Shown here: positions 54,201 to 63,155 of the stretch, one piece after another | Layout: the number at the start of each line of letters is the position of its first letter | How positions within the stretch are numbered: position 1 is the first letter of the stretch | DNA from: Brachybacterium ginsengisoli | GTDB lineage: Bacteria > Actinomycetota > Actinomycetes > Actinomycetales > Dermabacteraceae | Assembly: GCF_002407065.1 (NCBI RefSeq) | Contig: NZ_CP023564.1 | Span: forward strand, 434,001-498,000 | Direction: 5' to 3' | Length of the DNA: 64,000 bases | Position numbers and translations under genes: made by a program | The notes under the pieces: generated by a model | The model's database searches: none | What the model was told of the DNA's origin: nothing | The model's input: only the letters and a program-made list of their open reading frames with translations

Positions 54201-54697
54201 CGGGCGCGACCTCGTGGACGAGGTCTGAGCCGGCGGAGGATGCCTCCGCCGCCCCCGCCACCGGTGTCGAGGGTTCGGCCTCCGCTCGGGCCGCCGCGTC
54301 GTGGGGGACCACCGCCACGACCCCGCCTGCCTCGGGGACCTCCTGGTCCTCGTCGGCGGCGTCCGCCGCGACGGTTCCGTCCGCCTCGTCATCGGCGACC
54401 TCTGCGCCGAGCGCATCTGCCCCGTCGGCAGCCGACTCCGCAGCCGACTCCGCGGCCCCTCGCAGCGGCGCCGCCCTCGTGCGCGAGGCGGCGCTGGCCT
54501 CTCGCACCGCCGCCGGTCAGCGCGGCGCGAACCGGCGCGGGGGAGCGGCGGAGCCCGTCGCGGACACCGACCCCACCGGCGGGGCGACCCGCGACGACGA
54601 GGATGCGGTGGTCGCCACCCGCAACGGTCGTGAAGTGGTCGAGAAGCTCCTCGGAGGCAAGGTCCTCGAGGTCATCGACGAGAACCGGAACTACTGA
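51278..54697 (+). CDS. dnaX: DNA polymerase III subunits gamma/tau
   Basis: A 1139-residue clamp-loader subunit, much longer than the 643 residues of E. coli. The AAA+ part (1-370) has Walker A GPRGCGKTT (44-52), zinc ligands Cys63, Cys72, Cys75 and Cys78, DEAH (127-130) and the arginine finger region near GTIRSRTHHYPFR. A conserved tau-like domain lies at about 550-630 (RTHWSAILDELQQIRRPSWAL). The remainder is Ala/Pro/Gly/Ser-rich low complexity, including a GGGSA/GGGPA run near 645-690, and ends with GREVVEKLLGGKVLEVIDE. No slippery AAAAAAG frameshift site for gamma is present. The start is GTG 51278. Confidence 0.95.
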   Translation: MATALYRRYRPESFAEVIGQDHVTTPLRRALRAGRIGHAYLFSGPRGCGKTTSARILARCLNCAEGPTDIPCGQCDSCRDLANGGSGSLDVVEIDAASHGGVDDARELRERASFAPVRDRYKVFIIDEAHMVTSAGFNALLKLVEEPPEHVKFVFATTEPDKVIGTIRSRTHHYPFRLIPPQVLGPYLEEVCAAEQVQVGEGVMPLVVRAGGGSARDSMSVLDQLMAGAGDDGLDFPTAIALLGFTDTALLDSAVTAVAERDAASLYSAVEHVLATGHEPRRFVEDLLERMRDLIVLAAVPDRGADLLPQVPAGELESMRVQAGLFAPADLSQCGDLVHETLSTMSGATSPRLHLELLAARLVLRDERAALAAADGPASAPDQRGGAQPVRGGQPAQAPSQSSGAGASGAREEARRIAQEKVEAARQARGGRPAAAPVAQEEQPARQERAPWGDAVQQSAPPRPAAQDPAASAPQNDPTQQPADQTSGQRVPAQQAAAQQSPDTSAEPQAATPPQTMTQGSAAAARSQGSSQDAPAQPAPAAQPAQGGGLDADQVRTHWSAILDELQQIRRPSWALISQNGHVNGAHDSTLVIGFRTDGLVSAFHRGTAAQNLADAVRRIMHLDVTIEAVVGEDPGPGGGRGAGPAGGGSAGGGSAGGGPAGGGPAVGGSSAGGSSGGGPMSGGPAGGGPVPTGGATAPVAGAAAGGPAPTGTPASEQVDPAPASKPRWGDAVSAVPVRETAPAPQEPEQVSAGQRASERAMQAAARAAQSGGRPGPGAAPDRVEDFPPEPDDPFPPDPQDDYQPRYRTPQQDAAAPVTASAPVPTPARDETPGGSRWSDALQDDSSPAPARDVDVQGAAPSAAATAPAPGGGTPVVDDEGRDSLPPEDPRTYGQNALRRAIAEGRVVHSRPAQNAAGAASAGADSAGEQPEGVTPGDVDQGGQEFDSGRPALQAMPPMSSGSAASAPSADTPGAGATSWTRSEPAEDASAAPATGVEGSASARAAASWGTTATTPPASGTSWSSSAASAATVPSASSSATSAPSASAPSAADSAADSAAPRSGAALVREAALASRTAAGQRGANRRGGAAEPVADTDPTGGATRDDEDAVVATRNGREVVEKLLGGKVLEVIDENRNY

Positions 54698-54746
54698 CGA
54701 GAACCGTGACTGCTGACGGGGACCGCGACTACTGACGAGAATCGCG
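54690..54746. repeat. three 19-bp imperfect tandem repeats at the dnaX stop codon
   Basis: Three units of 19 bases (54690, 54709 and 54728) share the form ACTACTGACGAGAACCGTG with four or fewer changes. The first contains the last two codons and the stop of dnaX. The array appears to be a tandem duplication of the gene end. No gene follows in the 76-base gap. Confidence 0.8.
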
Positions 54747-54773
54747 ACCGGCCGAGCCGTCGCCCGGAGGTGC

Positions 54774-55304
54774 TCAGTCCTCGCGCGGCTCGAGCAGGGT
54801 GAACAGATCCGTGCGCAGGGTGGCCGGGTTCATGCCCGGCGACGGCGGCGTCACGTAGAACTCCCAGAACGGGAAGGTCATCTGCTCCTCGGACTCCCCG
54901 ATGCCCTCGGTGAAGGCGCCCCACTTCTCGGCCAGGCCGCCATACCCGCCGATGTGCGAGGTCCAGCCCACGCGACCGGCCGGCAGCACGGACCCGGTGA
55001 CCTCGAATCCGCTGGGCAGGGTGAGCGTCCCGGAGAGCGGGGCATCGATCGGGAAGCCCACCTCGAGATCCGCGGTGGAGACCGGGGCCCGATGGTGCAG
55101 CGCGAACGCCGGGCCGATCACGCTGATCCCGGCCTCCTCCAGCGCCGCCGCCAGATGGGAGAAGGTCCCGTCCATCAGCGAGGCCATCTCGTGCATCGGG
55201 AACTCGGTCCGGGAGACCACGGCCGTGGGCACCTCCGGCGCCCGGGTCACCTGGCATTCGACGGCGGGTTCAGGGGCGCCGTAAGGGGGCGGCATCGACG
55301 GCAT
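54774..55304 (-). CDS. GyrI-like small-molecule-binding domain protein
   Basis: A 176-residue stand-alone domain of the GyrI/AraC effector-binding (SHS2) type. FPMHEMASLMDGTFSHLAAALEEAGI near 35-60, FALHHRAP, DLEVGFPID near 79-87 and WTSHIGGYGGLAEKWGAF near 113-130 are typical. Such domains bind small amphipathic ligands or drugs. Unlike many members it has no fused DNA-binding domain. The ATG at 55304 has AGGA upstream; 55295 is an alternative. It sits tail-to-tail with dnaX. Confidence 0.85.
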   Translation of the reverse strand: MPSMPPPYGAPEPAVECQVTRAPEVPTAVVSRTEFPMHEMASLMDGTFSHLAAALEEAGISVIGPAFALHHRAPVSTADLEVGFPIDAPLSGTLTLPSGFEVTGSVLPAGRVGWTSHIGGYGGLAEKWGAFTEGIGESEEQMTFPFWEFYVTPPSPGMNPATLRTDLFTLLEPRED

Positions 55305-55470
55305 CTGTCCACGTCCTGTTCAGGGTCGACGATGGGCCCTGCCAGGGAGCGAGGGCCCGCTCCGACCGTATCCCGCCCGCGACGCGGTGGCCAGCCGGGG
55401 CGCTCCCGCACGGGGGGAGGGCGCGGAGAGCCGGACGCCCCGTCCCGAGCGAGCGGCCACCCCTCTGGAC

Positions 55471-56814
55471 TCACGCCCGGGCGTGCAGGTCCCGGTCCAC
55501 CCCGGCGAGGTCGAGGGCGAGCTCGCAGAACATCGAGTTCGACCACGAGAACCACTCGCGGGTGAAGGTGGTCGGCTCGTCGACGTGGACGCCCTCGTGC
55601 ATCATCCCGGTGTCGCCGTCGGTCGCGATCATCTGCTGCAGCAGGCGCAGCTTCTCCGCCCGGTCCGACGTGGTCAGACCCTCGACGGCCTTCGCGATCG
55701 GCCACACGTGGTCCTTCGGGGTGTGCGGGGAGCCGACGCCCTCGAGGTAGAGGCCCGCGTAGTAGTACGGGTTCCGGCGCGAGAGCACCGCCTCGCGGGT
55801 CGCGAGGTAGACCGGATCCTCCGCATCGACGCAGCCCAGGTAGGGCAGCGCCAGCAGGCTCGGCACGTTCGCGTCGTCGAGGAAGCGGTGCTCGCCGCGG
55901 CCGTCGATCTCGTACGCCCAGATCTTCTGCCCCTCAGGTCCGTCGATCAGGCCGTGCTCCGCGAGCGCCCCCCGGATCTCCTCGGACAGCCGCCGCGCCT
56001 CGGCGGCCTCCGTCGGAGCGTCCGCCACCTCCTCGAGCAGCACCGCGAGCCGCTCGAGGGAGAGGGCCAGGAAGTGGTTGCCCGGGATGTTGTACCCGAG
56101 CTCGCAGGCGTCGTCGGACGGACGGAAGCCCGCCCACACCAGGCCGTTCGGGGTGGTCAGCGAGCCGCGGCCCTCGCGGTCCAGGGTGTCCTGCGCGGGC
56201 ACGCCGGAGCGTCGGAAGAAGTACTCCGAGCGCTCCTCGTGCCGCTGCTCGGTGGCGACGGTGGCGAGGATCGTGCGGGCCGCGATGAGGAACTGCTCGC
56301 CGGCCCACGAGGTGTCCCCGGTGGCCGTCCACACGCGCCAGGCCAGGTCCGGGCCGTAGGACAGCGAGTCCAGCTCGAACTTCCGCTCCCACGCCCAGGG
56401 GTTCTGGCGCTCGGTCTCGTCCTGATCCCAGTGGGAGGAGTCCGGCCCGCGGTTGAAGGCGTTCGCGTACGGATCGATCTCGATGTACTGCCAGTGCCGG
56501 CGCAGCAGGCCGCTGAGCAGGGAGACCAGCTCGGCGCGGTCCTCGTCGGATCCCACGCCGCCCACCACCAGGCGCAGCAGCGGGGTGAGCTGCGCGGCTG
56601 AGTCCCGCAGCCACATCGCCGGGATGTCCCCGGTGATCACGAAGGTGGTGCCGTCGTCCTCGACGTTCACCGTGGTCTCCGCGGTGTTGCGCAGGTAGGA
56701 GATCACGCGACCGGCGATCTCGTCGATCGTCGCGGGATCGCCGCCGACGTCGGAGAGTCCGGCGAGCAGGCGCTCGTGAACGGCATCGAGCAGGGTGCTG
56801 GGAAGCTGGGCCAT
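55471..56814 (-). CDS. glycoside hydrolase family 125 protein (exo-alpha-1,6-mannosidase)
   Basis: A 447-residue intracellular (alpha/alpha)6-barrel enzyme that removes alpha-1,6-linked mannose. [15 protein letters not shown] near 62-76, the YANAFNRG stretch near 115-122 and [15 protein letters not shown] near 145-159 are hallmark segments; Glu and Asp acids for inverting catalysis are expected there and in the NSMFCELAL region. There is no signal peptide, so substrates must be imported. The ATG at 56814 has AGGAGAACG upstream. A sugar ABC transporter lies 5 kb downstream and could be a partner, although not in one operon. Confidence 0.93.
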   Translation of the reverse strand: MAQLPSTLLDAVHERLLAGLSDVGGDPATIDEIAGRVISYLRNTAETTVNVEDDGTTFVITGDIPAMWLRDSAAQLTPLLRLVVGGVGSDEDRAELVSLLSGLLRRHWQYIEIDPYANAFNRGPDSSHWDQDETERQNPWAWERKFELDSLSYGPDLAWRVWTATGDTSWAGEQFLIAARTILATVATEQRHEERSEYFFRRSGVPAQDTLDREGRGSLTTPNGLVWAGFRPSDDACELGYNIPGNHFLALSLERLAVLLEEVADAPTEAAEARRLSEEIRGALAEHGLIDGPEGQKIWAYEIDGRGEHRFLDDANVPSLLALPYLGCVDAEDPVYLATREAVLSRRNPYYYAGLYLEGVGSPHTPKDHVWPIAKAVEGLTTSDRAEKLRLLQQMIATDGDTGMMHEGVHVDEPTTFTREWFSWSNSMFCELALDLAGVDRDLHARA

Positions 56815-56964
56815 CGTTCTCCTCGTCGAGCAGCCGTACAGGCGCGGTTCTTCAGCCTATCGAGGTCCCCACCCCGCGGCGGAACGTTTCACCAGGTGGT
56901 CGACCGGGGCGGCGGTTCGCTCACAGCACGGCTCGTCCGCGCCCGTGATGTCGCAGGCGGGAAC

Positions 56965-56970
56965 TAGAGT
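56965..56970 (+). promoter_or_regulatory. -10 box of recR, leaderless
   Basis: TAGAGT is followed by seven bases and the GTG start of recR at 56978. Confidence 0.5.
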
Positions 56971-56977
56971 TGGGGCT

Positions 56978-57571
56978 GTGTACGAAGGCATCGTCCAGGA
57001 CCTCATCGACGAGCTCGGCAGACTGCCGGGCATCGGCCCCAAGTCGGCGCAGCGGATCGCGTTCCATCTGCTGGACGCCGACGACGCCGCTGTGCGCCGG
57101 CTCGCGGAGGTGCTGGTCCAGGTCAAGGACACCGTGCGCTTCTGCGAGATCTGCGGCAACGTCTCGGCCGAGGAGAAGTGCCGCATCTGCACCGACCCCC
57201 GCCGCACCGACGAGGTGATCTGCGTGGTCGAGGAGTCCAAGGACATCGTCGCGATCGAGAAGATCCGCGAGTTCAAGGGCCGGTACCACGTGCTCGGCGG
57301 CGCGATCGATCCGATCGGCGGCGTGGGCCCGAGCGACCTGCGCATCACCCAGCTGATGACCCGTCTCGGCTCCGGCGAGACCCAGGAGGTCATCCTGGCC
57401 CTGGACCCGAACATCGAGGGCGAGGCCACCTCCGCCTACCTCTCGCGGCTGCTGGGCCCGATGGAGCTCACCGTCACCCGCCTCGCCTCCGGCCTGCCCG
57501 TGGGCGGCGACCTCGACTACGCCGACGAGATGACCCTGGGCCGCGCGTTCCTGGGCCGACGTTCCGTCTGA
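56978..57571 (+). CDS. recR: recombination mediator protein RecR
   Basis: A 197-residue protein that loads RecA at gaps together with RecF and RecO. The helix-hairpin-helix [20 protein letters not shown] (13-32), the zinc site Cys56, Cys59, Cys68 and Cys71, the Toprim strand [11 protein letters not shown] (80-90) and the C-terminal Walker-like [19 protein letters not shown] are all present. The start is GTG 56978. In most relatives dnaX, ebfC and recR are adjacent; here ebfC is absent and two unrelated genes intervene. Confidence 0.97.
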   Translation: MYEGIVQDLIDELGRLPGIGPKSAQRIAFHLLDADDAAVRRLAEVLVQVKDTVRFCEICGNVSAEEKCRICTDPRRTDEVICVVEESKDIVAIEKIREFKGRYHVLGGAIDPIGGVGPSDLRITQLMTRLGSGETQEVILALDPNIEGEATSAYLSRLLGPMELTVTRLASGLPVGGDLDYADEMTLGRAFLGRRSV

Positions 57572-57587
57572 TCCCCGGACCCCGCCG

Positions 57588-59294
57588 ATGACCTCCCCCT
57601 ACTCCCGACCGCTGCCGCCGCTGACGTCCCTGCCGGACCCGCAGCGGCTGCCTGAGGAGAGCACCTCCCTGGTGCCGCCCGGAGAGATCATCGCCGAGTC
57701 GAAGGCGGAGATCCGTCGGCGCCTGCTGCGGATCCTCTGGGCGCCCGCCCTGGTGCTCCTGGGCCTGTGGTACCTGCTGCTGACGCTGTACGTCGGCGGC
57801 ACCTCGCCCATCTTCTGGCTCCTCTCCCTCCTGGCCGGCCTCGCCGAACCCGGCATCCTCCGATCCACCGTGCTGGGCCTGGGGTTCACGCCCGACGGCA
57901 TAGGGACGGCGTACCTCCTGGTTCCGGCCGCCGCCACCTTTCTGAGCCTGCTCCCCGCACTGCTCGCCCCGTCGGCCGTGGCCGGGCTGCTGCCGCAGCA
58001 CTTCCTCACCGAGCAGGCCTTCCAGCGGGCGGTGACCACCCGGGTCACGGCGACGCTGATGCTGATGCCGGTCCTGGCGGTGCTGCTCCTGCCGGTCACC
58101 GTCCTCCTGGAGGTGCCGCAGCCCTGGTCAGGGCTCGGCGCGGGTCCGCTGTCCGCATGGTGCCTGGGCATCGCCGCCCTCCAGGTCGCGTGGGTTCTGG
58201 TGCGCCGGCTGGTGACCGCTCCGACGCTGCTGGGCATCCCGGATGCCGCGGCGCTGGCCACGACCGCCCGGATCGATCCTGATCTGGAGCGGCGCGCCGC
58301 GGCCGCCGCCCAGGTGCAGGCACAGGACCGCAGGCACCTGCCCCCGAACCTGGGCACCCCGGCTCTGAACCGCGCCGCCACGCCGCGCGGCGCCCTGCTC
58401 GCGCTGGGACTGATCGCCCGCTCGAGCCTGGTCCGGGTGCTGCCCACCGCGACGGGCCTGGGCTGGATCATCTTCGGGATCACCGATGTGGTCACCGTGA
58501 TCTCGCGGCTGTCCACCAACGAGCTGACCGACATGACCTCCCCGCTGCGCTGGCAGCAGCTGGTGGTCGTGGCAGGGGTCTCGGTCCCGGTGGTGCTCGC
58601 ACTGGCGTTCACCCCGGCGCTGGCGGTGATGCTCTCCGCCTCCCAGCGCGAGAGGGTGGACGACCTGCGCACCCACGAGTCGTGGATCCATCGCGCCCGG
58701 GTGAACCGGTGGGAGTCGCGGGCCGTCGAGCTGTGCGGCTGGCTCGGCTTCCTCTGGGTGTTCGCCGGAGCGGTGGTGATCGGGGTGCTGCTGGGGCAGC
58801 TGCAGATCTCGTCCGCCCTGACCGGGGTGTGGGTGGCGGCCGCCCTGCTGGTGCTGGCGCCCCTGCAGGGATATGCCGCCGACACCGCGATGCGCACCGG
58901 GCTGCGGGACGTGCTCTATGGGCCGGCCGGTGATTACATGCGACGGAAGAGCCCGTACGTGCTGGTCGCGCCCGACGTGGGCACCCGCTCCGACCGCGCG
59001 AAGGACCCCGCCGTGCGCGCCGCCCTGCGCCGACGCCTCCAGGGCGACGCCGACGCGCATGCGCTGGAGATCTTCGACCTCGACGCCGCCGGCGAACGGC
59101 TCTGGGTCGACGACAGCGAGCCCGGCGCGACCGACACCGCCGTGCGCGAGGCGGACCTCGCACGAGGACGCCTGCCCGACTTCGGCGGCGAGGGCTCGTC
59201 CTTCACCGGCGGCGGGCAGGAACCGGCGGAGTTCGGCGAGTCCCGGCACGGCATCCCGGACTCCGTGAGCGGGCTGCGGGACCTACGGGACTGA
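57588..59294 (+). CDS. multi-spanning membrane protein of unknown function
   Basis: A 568-residue protein with a Pro-rich N-terminus, a charged helix (EIIAESKAEIRRRLLR near 33-48) and about ten membrane helices between 48 and 445. The C-terminal 120 residues are soluble and charged. I recognise no family with confidence; the arrangement resembles actinobacterial proteins near ABC-2 transporters. The ATG is 16 bases after recR. The convergent ABC-2 permease and ATPase genes follow, so a functional link to them is possible but unproven. Confidence 0.7.
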   Translation: MTSPYSRPLPPLTSLPDPQRLPEESTSLVPPGEIIAESKAEIRRRLLRILWAPALVLLGLWYLLLTLYVGGTSPIFWLLSLLAGLAEPGILRSTVLGLGFTPDGIGTAYLLVPAAATFLSLLPALLAPSAVAGLLPQHFLTEQAFQRAVTTRVTATLMLMPVLAVLLLPVTVLLEVPQPWSGLGAGPLSAWCLGIAALQVAWVLVRRLVTAPTLLGIPDAAALATTARIDPDLERRAAAAAQVQAQDRRHLPPNLGTPALNRAATPRGALLALGLIARSSLVRVLPTATGLGWIIFGITDVVTVISRLSTNELTDMTSPLRWQQLVVVAGVSVPVVLALAFTPALAVMLSASQRERVDDLRTHESWIHRARVNRWESRAVELCGWLGFLWVFAGAVVIGVLLGQLQISSALTGVWVAAALLVLAPLQGYAADTAMRTGLRDVLYGPAGDYMRRKSPYVLVAPDVGTRSDRAKDPAVRAALRRRLQGDADAHALEIFDLDAAGERLWVDDSEPGATDTAVREADLARGRLPDFGGEGSSFTGGGQEPAEFGESRHGIPDSVSGLRDLRD

Positions 59295-59325
59295 CGGGCC
59301 CGTCGGCCGCCCGCACCTCGGGGCC

Positions 59326-60438
59326 TCAGGCGATGCGGGTCCCCGCGCCGAGGCGTCGGATCGGCACCGCAAGCCGCCTCACCGTGACCGATGTGGCGAG
59401 GACCGCGGCGAGCAGCCACAGCGTCAGGCCCATCGGCCAGACGGGCCGGTTCGGCACCTCGCCGAGGTCCGTGGGATATCCGGGCTGGCCCGGCTCGCAG
59501 TAGTTGCTGTTCGCCGGATGGGTGATGGAGGACGCGGCCCGGACGCCTGCCGAGATCACTCGCAGCGCGTCGACGTTGCCGTCCTCCTCCTCGCCCCAGT
59601 CGGTCGGCGACATCGGCGGAGAGGTCTCGGCCAGCATCACCACCGGGTTCCCCCACAGCAGCGGCATCGTCAGATCAATGCGGGGCACGTCCTGGGTCCC
59701 GGTCTCTGGCTCGCAGCGCCCGGACTCGTAGTCCGTGTAGTACTGAGTGACCTCCCGCTCCTGCTGCAGGAAGACGGCGGTGGAGCCCCAGGCGATGGGC
59801 AGCACCGCAGTCACCCCGAACACGATGATGTAGGCCAGCACCACCGAGCCCAGCTGCCGCTGGGTCAGCGCGGACAGGCCTAGCCCGACCGCCGTCACGC
59901 ACAGCGTGATCAGCACGATCATCATCACGGCCCGCAGGAAGTACAGCGGTCCGATGCCGCCCAGGAGGGCGATCGGCACCACCGAGGGCAGGGCCAGGAC
60001 CAGGAAGGCGAGCCCGGTGAGGAAGCCGGCCAGCAGCTTGCCGAGCGTGATCTCGAGCGGGCTGAGCAGGCTCGCCTGCAGCGTCGCGAGCGTCCCCGCG
60101 CTCCGGTCGCCGTTGATCGACCCGGCCGTGAGCGCCGGCACCACCAGCAGCATCGCGAACAGCACCAGGATGATCTGGAGGCTGAACACCATCGCGGCGA
60201 CCTGCTCGATCCCGTCCCACTGCGAGGTGTACAGCGTGGGCGCGAGCCCCAGCACGCCGATCCCCAGCAGCACCACGGTCCACACGCCGAGCCCCACGTA
60301 CCAGCGCACCGAGCGCACCCGCTGGCGCAGCTCGAGCGAGGTCACCAGCCACAGCCCGCGGGGGCGCAGCGAGAGGGTGCCGTTCCGGCCGCGGCCGCGG
60401 ACGGCGGTGGACTGCGGGGTCGAGGGCGGGGTGCTCAT
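59326..60438 (-). CDS. ABC-2 type transporter permease
   Basis: A 370-residue permease with six helices in ABC-2 arrangement. LELRQRVRSVRWYVGLGVW near 33-51 begins the first helix, and GSINGDRSAGTLATLQASLLSPLEITLGK near 107-135 (split here by its conserved Gly and Leu) is the elbow-helix region of this family. A large extracellular loop with Cys residues lies before the last helix. The ATG at 60438 overlaps the stop of the ATPase gene (TGATG), so they are coupled. Confidence 0.88.
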   Translation of the reverse strand: MSTPPSTPQSTAVRGRGRNGTLSLRPRGLWLVTSLELRQRVRSVRWYVGLGVWTVVLLGIGVLGLAPTLYTSQWDGIEQVAAMVFSLQIILVLFAMLLVVPALTAGSINGDRSAGTLATLQASLLSPLEITLGKLLAGFLTGLAFLVLALPSVVPIALLGGIGPLYFLRAVMMIVLITLCVTAVGLGLSALTQRQLGSVVLAYIIVFGVTAVLPIAWGSTAVFLQQEREVTQYYTDYESGRCEPETGTQDVPRIDLTMPLLWGNPVVMLAETSPPMSPTDWGEEEDGNVDALRVISAGVRAASSITHPANSNYCEPGQPGYPTDLGEVPNRPVWPMGLTLWLLAAVLATSVTVRRLAVPIRRLGAGTRIA

Positions 60439-61406
60439 CACAGGGCTCCTTCGCGGTGGGCGGCGTCCGAGGCGAGGTAGGCGGCCTCGAGCCGCCCGGT
60501 GGCCGGGCCGAATCCGATGACCTGGGCGTCGGCGGCGGTGAGATCCGAGAGCAGCCGGGAGGCGGTCGCCTCGTCCGGGAGCTGCACGATGACCTCGGCG
60601 TGGCCCGAGCTGGTGCGCTGCGGATCGAGCACCTCGCCGTGGCGCACCCCGAGCCTCTCCAGCGCCTCCTGCAGCCGCTGATGGTGCAGGGAGGCGATCC
60701 GCCAGGGTCGCGGCCGCGCGGCGAGATCGCGGATGCTCGACGCGTCCACGGCCCGCCCGGCGTCCATGAACACGACATGATCGGCCATCTCCTCGAGCTC
60801 GGAGAGGATGTGGCTCGAGATCAGCACGGTCGTGCCCTCGGCGGCGAGCGAGCGCACCACGTGCAGCAGCCGCCTCCGCGAGGCGGGGTCCAGACCGGAG
60901 GCGGGCTCGTCGAGGATCAGCACCGACGGGGCGTGGATCAGCGCCCGGGCCAGGCCCAGCCGCTGCTTCTGCCCGCGGGAGAGCACATGCGCGGGCTGCT
61001 GGGCGAGGGAGGCCAGGTCCATCAGCTGCAGCAGCTCGTCGACCCGCTGGCGGGCTTGTGCCGTCGGCAGGAAGTAGGCGCGGCCCATCACCTCGAGCAC
61101 CTCGGAGACCCGCAGCGAGTCCCAGGCCCCGAACTGGTCCGGCATCCAGCCGACGCTCGCGCGCACGGCGGCGGAATCCACCGCAGGGTCCACCCCGCCC
61201 ACGAGCACCCGGCCGGAGTCCGGGGCCAGCAGCGAGGCCAGCATCAGCATGAGCGTGGACTTGCCGCAGCCGTTGGGGCCCACCAGCGCGGTCACCGCCC
61301 CTCGCGGCGCGGAGAAGCTCAGGTCGTGCACGGCTTGGACGCTGCCGAAGGCGCGGCTGACGTGCTCGACGACGATGCCGTCCGGCGGAGGAGTGCTCTG
61401 GCTCAT
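60438..61406 (-). CDS. ABC transporter ATP-binding protein
   Basis: A 322-residue ATPase. Walker A is GPNGCGKST near 43-51, the signature is LSRGQKQRLG near 141-150 (LSRGQ form), Walker B with catalytic Glu is VLILDEPASGLD near 161-172 and the switch His is in VLISSHILSE. The start ATG at 61406 is six bases behind a CACGCT box; an earlier in-frame ATG would add eight residues. It is coupled to the permease downstream. Substrate is unknown. Confidence 0.92.
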   Translation of the reverse strand: MSQSTPPPDGIVVEHVSRAFGSVQAVHDLSFSAPRGAVTALVGPNGCGKSTLMLMLASLLAPDSGRVLVGGVDPAVDSAAVRASVGWMPDQFGAWDSLRVSEVLEVMGRAYFLPTAQARQRVDELLQLMDLASLAQQPAHVLSRGQKQRLGLARALIHAPSVLILDEPASGLDPASRRRLLHVVRSLAAEGTTVLISSHILSELEEMADHVVFMDAGRAVDASSIRDLAARPRPWRIASLHHQRLQEALERLGVRHGEVLDPQRTSSGHAEVIVQLPDEATASRLLSDLTAADAQVIGFGPATGRLEAAYLASDAAHREGAL

Positions 61407-61522
61407 GTGCTCAGCGTGGCATGCGCTCACCAGGAGCGGGAGCGATTTCGGGGTACGAAACGGGCACGGTCCGGGGAGGAGTCGTGAGGGAGCGGTGGAG
61501 GCGGCCGGCGCGCAGCGCCGGT

Positions 61523-61569
61523 GCGGCGAACAGGGGCGATCAGGGACGCCATTCCCCCGTGTCTGTCAC
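61523..61569. repeat. 47-bp imperfect palindrome, GGGGGAATGG family, copy 2
   Basis: On the minus strand a 21-base arm GTGACAGAC followed by ACGGGGGAATGG is separated by five bases from a more diverged right arm (12 of 21 paired). The left arm differs from that at 63075-63095 at two positions only. It lies 28 bases beyond the stop of the solute-binding protein gene. Confidence 0.75.
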
Positions 61570-61597
61570 TGCCGCGCGGGGAGGTGCCGCGCCGGGC

Positions 61598-62953
61598 TCA
61601 GCCGGCCATGGCGGCGTTGCCCTCCTCCTGCGCCTGCGGGATGCCCTTCTCCGCGGTGAGGCGGCCGATGAAGACCTCCTGGAAGACGGGGATCGCGGCG
61701 GTGAGCCCGTCGTTCGCGCGGGCGCCGGTGTCCGCCTCGGCGGCGTTCTTCGCCGCGTCCACGAAGACGCTGACGTCCACGCCCTTCTTCTCCCAGAAGG
61801 CGAGGAAGGCCTCCTGCGCCTCCACGTGACCGGGGAAGGAGACGCCCTTCTCGGCCAGGGGCAGCTGCCCCTCCTTCGACCCCAGCCAGGTCAGCAGCTC
61901 CTTGATGCCGGGCTGCTGGTCGTCGTCGGCCTTCGCGTTGCCCACCGCGACCACGCCGTGGACCAGGGACTTCGGGCCCTCCGGGCCGGAGACCGGTGCC
62001 GCCAGCGCCCACTCGAAGGAGTCGGCCACGCCGTCGGAGACCGGCAGCAGGTTGTAGGGGCCGGACTGGAACAGGGCGAGCTTGCCCTGGGTGAACAGGT
62101 CGCGGGTGAAGTCGCCGTTCTCGTTGGTGTCCGCGGCGCTCGGGGCGATGTTCTGGACGTTGATGAGGTCCGCCATGTACTGGAAGGCCTCGATGCCCTC
62201 GGGGGAGGCGAAGACGTACTTGTCGTCCTTCTGCCACTCGGCGCCGTTGGCGGCCAGCATCGGGCCGATGATCGCCTGGCGGTCGGCCTGGGAGTTGATG
62301 CCGAACTGCTCGCGGGAGTCGACCTCGAAGCCGTCCTCGCCCGGGTGCTTGCCGGCGCCGTCGAGGGTCAGGGCGGCCCCGGCCTCGCGCAGGGTGTCCG
62401 AGTCCGCTCTCGGGTCGAAGGCGAGGGTCGACGGGTCCACGCCCGCCTCCTCGACCAGGGCCTTGTTGTAGAACAGGGCGATCGAGTCCCAGATCTGGGG
62501 CACGCCCCAGAGGCCGCCGTCGCGCGTGTAGAGGTCCACCACGGACTTCTCCCACTGCGCGGCGCCGTCGGGGACCACCTCGTTGATGTCCAGCAGCGCC
62601 TCGGAGTCCTTCAGCTGGATGTAGTTCGCGGAGTTCATCCAGTACACGTCCGCCGCGTCACCGCTGGCGACGTCGAGCGGCAGGCGGGTCCAGTAGTCGG
62701 CCCACGGCACCACGTCGATCGTGACGTTCCAGCCGGTCTTCTCGGTGAAGGCGGTGAACGACTCCTCGTAGGCGGCCACGGCGTTCTCGTCCCAGAGGCG
62801 GAAGGTCAGCGAGCCCTTGTCACCCCCCGTGCTGCCGCCGGCGTCGCTGCCGCCGGAGCCGCCGGAGGTGTCCGACGAGGGCGAGCAGGCCGCAGCGGTG
62901 CCGAGCAGGCCGGCCGCGGCGAAGGAGGAGAGGAGGGTACGGCGGTTCAGCAC
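61598..62953 (-). CDS. extracellular solute-binding lipoprotein of a sugar ABC transporter
   Basis: A 451-residue binding lipoprotein of the carbohydrate-specific SBP family 1. It begins VLNRRTLLSSFAAAGLLGTA and the lipobox Cys23 is followed by a Ser/Gly linker; an RR pair suggests possible Tat export. The mature part has the WADYWTRLPLDVASGDAADVYWMN and GVPQIWDSIALFYNKALVEEAG blocks of sugar-binding proteins. The start is GTG 62953 with GGAAGGA upstream. It lies directly downstream of the permease gene, so it provides the substrate specificity of that transporter. The sugar is unknown. Confidence 0.92.
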   Translation of the reverse strand: MLNRRTLLSSFAAAGLLGTAAACSPSSDTSGGSGGSDAGGSTGGDKGSLTFRLWDENAVAAYEESFTAFTEKTGWNVTIDVVPWADYWTRLPLDVASGDAADVYWMNSANYIQLKDSEALLDINEVVPDGAAQWEKSVVDLYTRDGGLWGVPQIWDSIALFYNKALVEEAGVDPSTLAFDPRADSDTLREAGAALTLDGAGKHPGEDGFEVDSREQFGINSQADRQAIIGPMLAANGAEWQKDDKYVFASPEGIEAFQYMADLINVQNIAPSAADTNENGDFTRDLFTQGKLALFQSGPYNLLPVSDGVADSFEWALAAPVSGPEGPKSLVHGVVAVGNAKADDDQQPGIKELLTWLGSKEGQLPLAEKGVSFPGHVEAQEAFLAFWEKKGVDVSVFVDAAKNAAEADTGARANDGLTAAIPVFQEVFIGRLTAEKGIPQAQEEGNAAMAG

Positions 62954-63074
62954 GGTGATGTCCTTCCGGGAGCACGAGTCCTCCCAGTATCGTCCGTCGG
63001 CCGAGGTTCCGGGGCGCCATATGACCTCCGGTGACACCGCGCCCTCACCCCCGGGCCCACGCCCCGTCGTGAGA

Positions 63075-63121
63075 GTGACAGACCTGGGGGAATGGCTGGC
63101 CCGTTCGCCCGTGTTCGTGAC
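63075..63121. repeat. 47-bp imperfect palindrome, GGGGGAATGG family, copy 3
   Basis: Arms 63075-63095 and 63101-63121 flank the centre CTGGC and pair at 14 of 21 positions. It lies 34 bases beyond the permease stop codon and before the binding-protein gene, so it could lower read-through or stabilise the upstream mRNA end. Confidence 0.75.
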
Positions 63122-63155
63122 TCCGGCTGGGCTGGGTGGGGCTGGTCCGGGCCGC

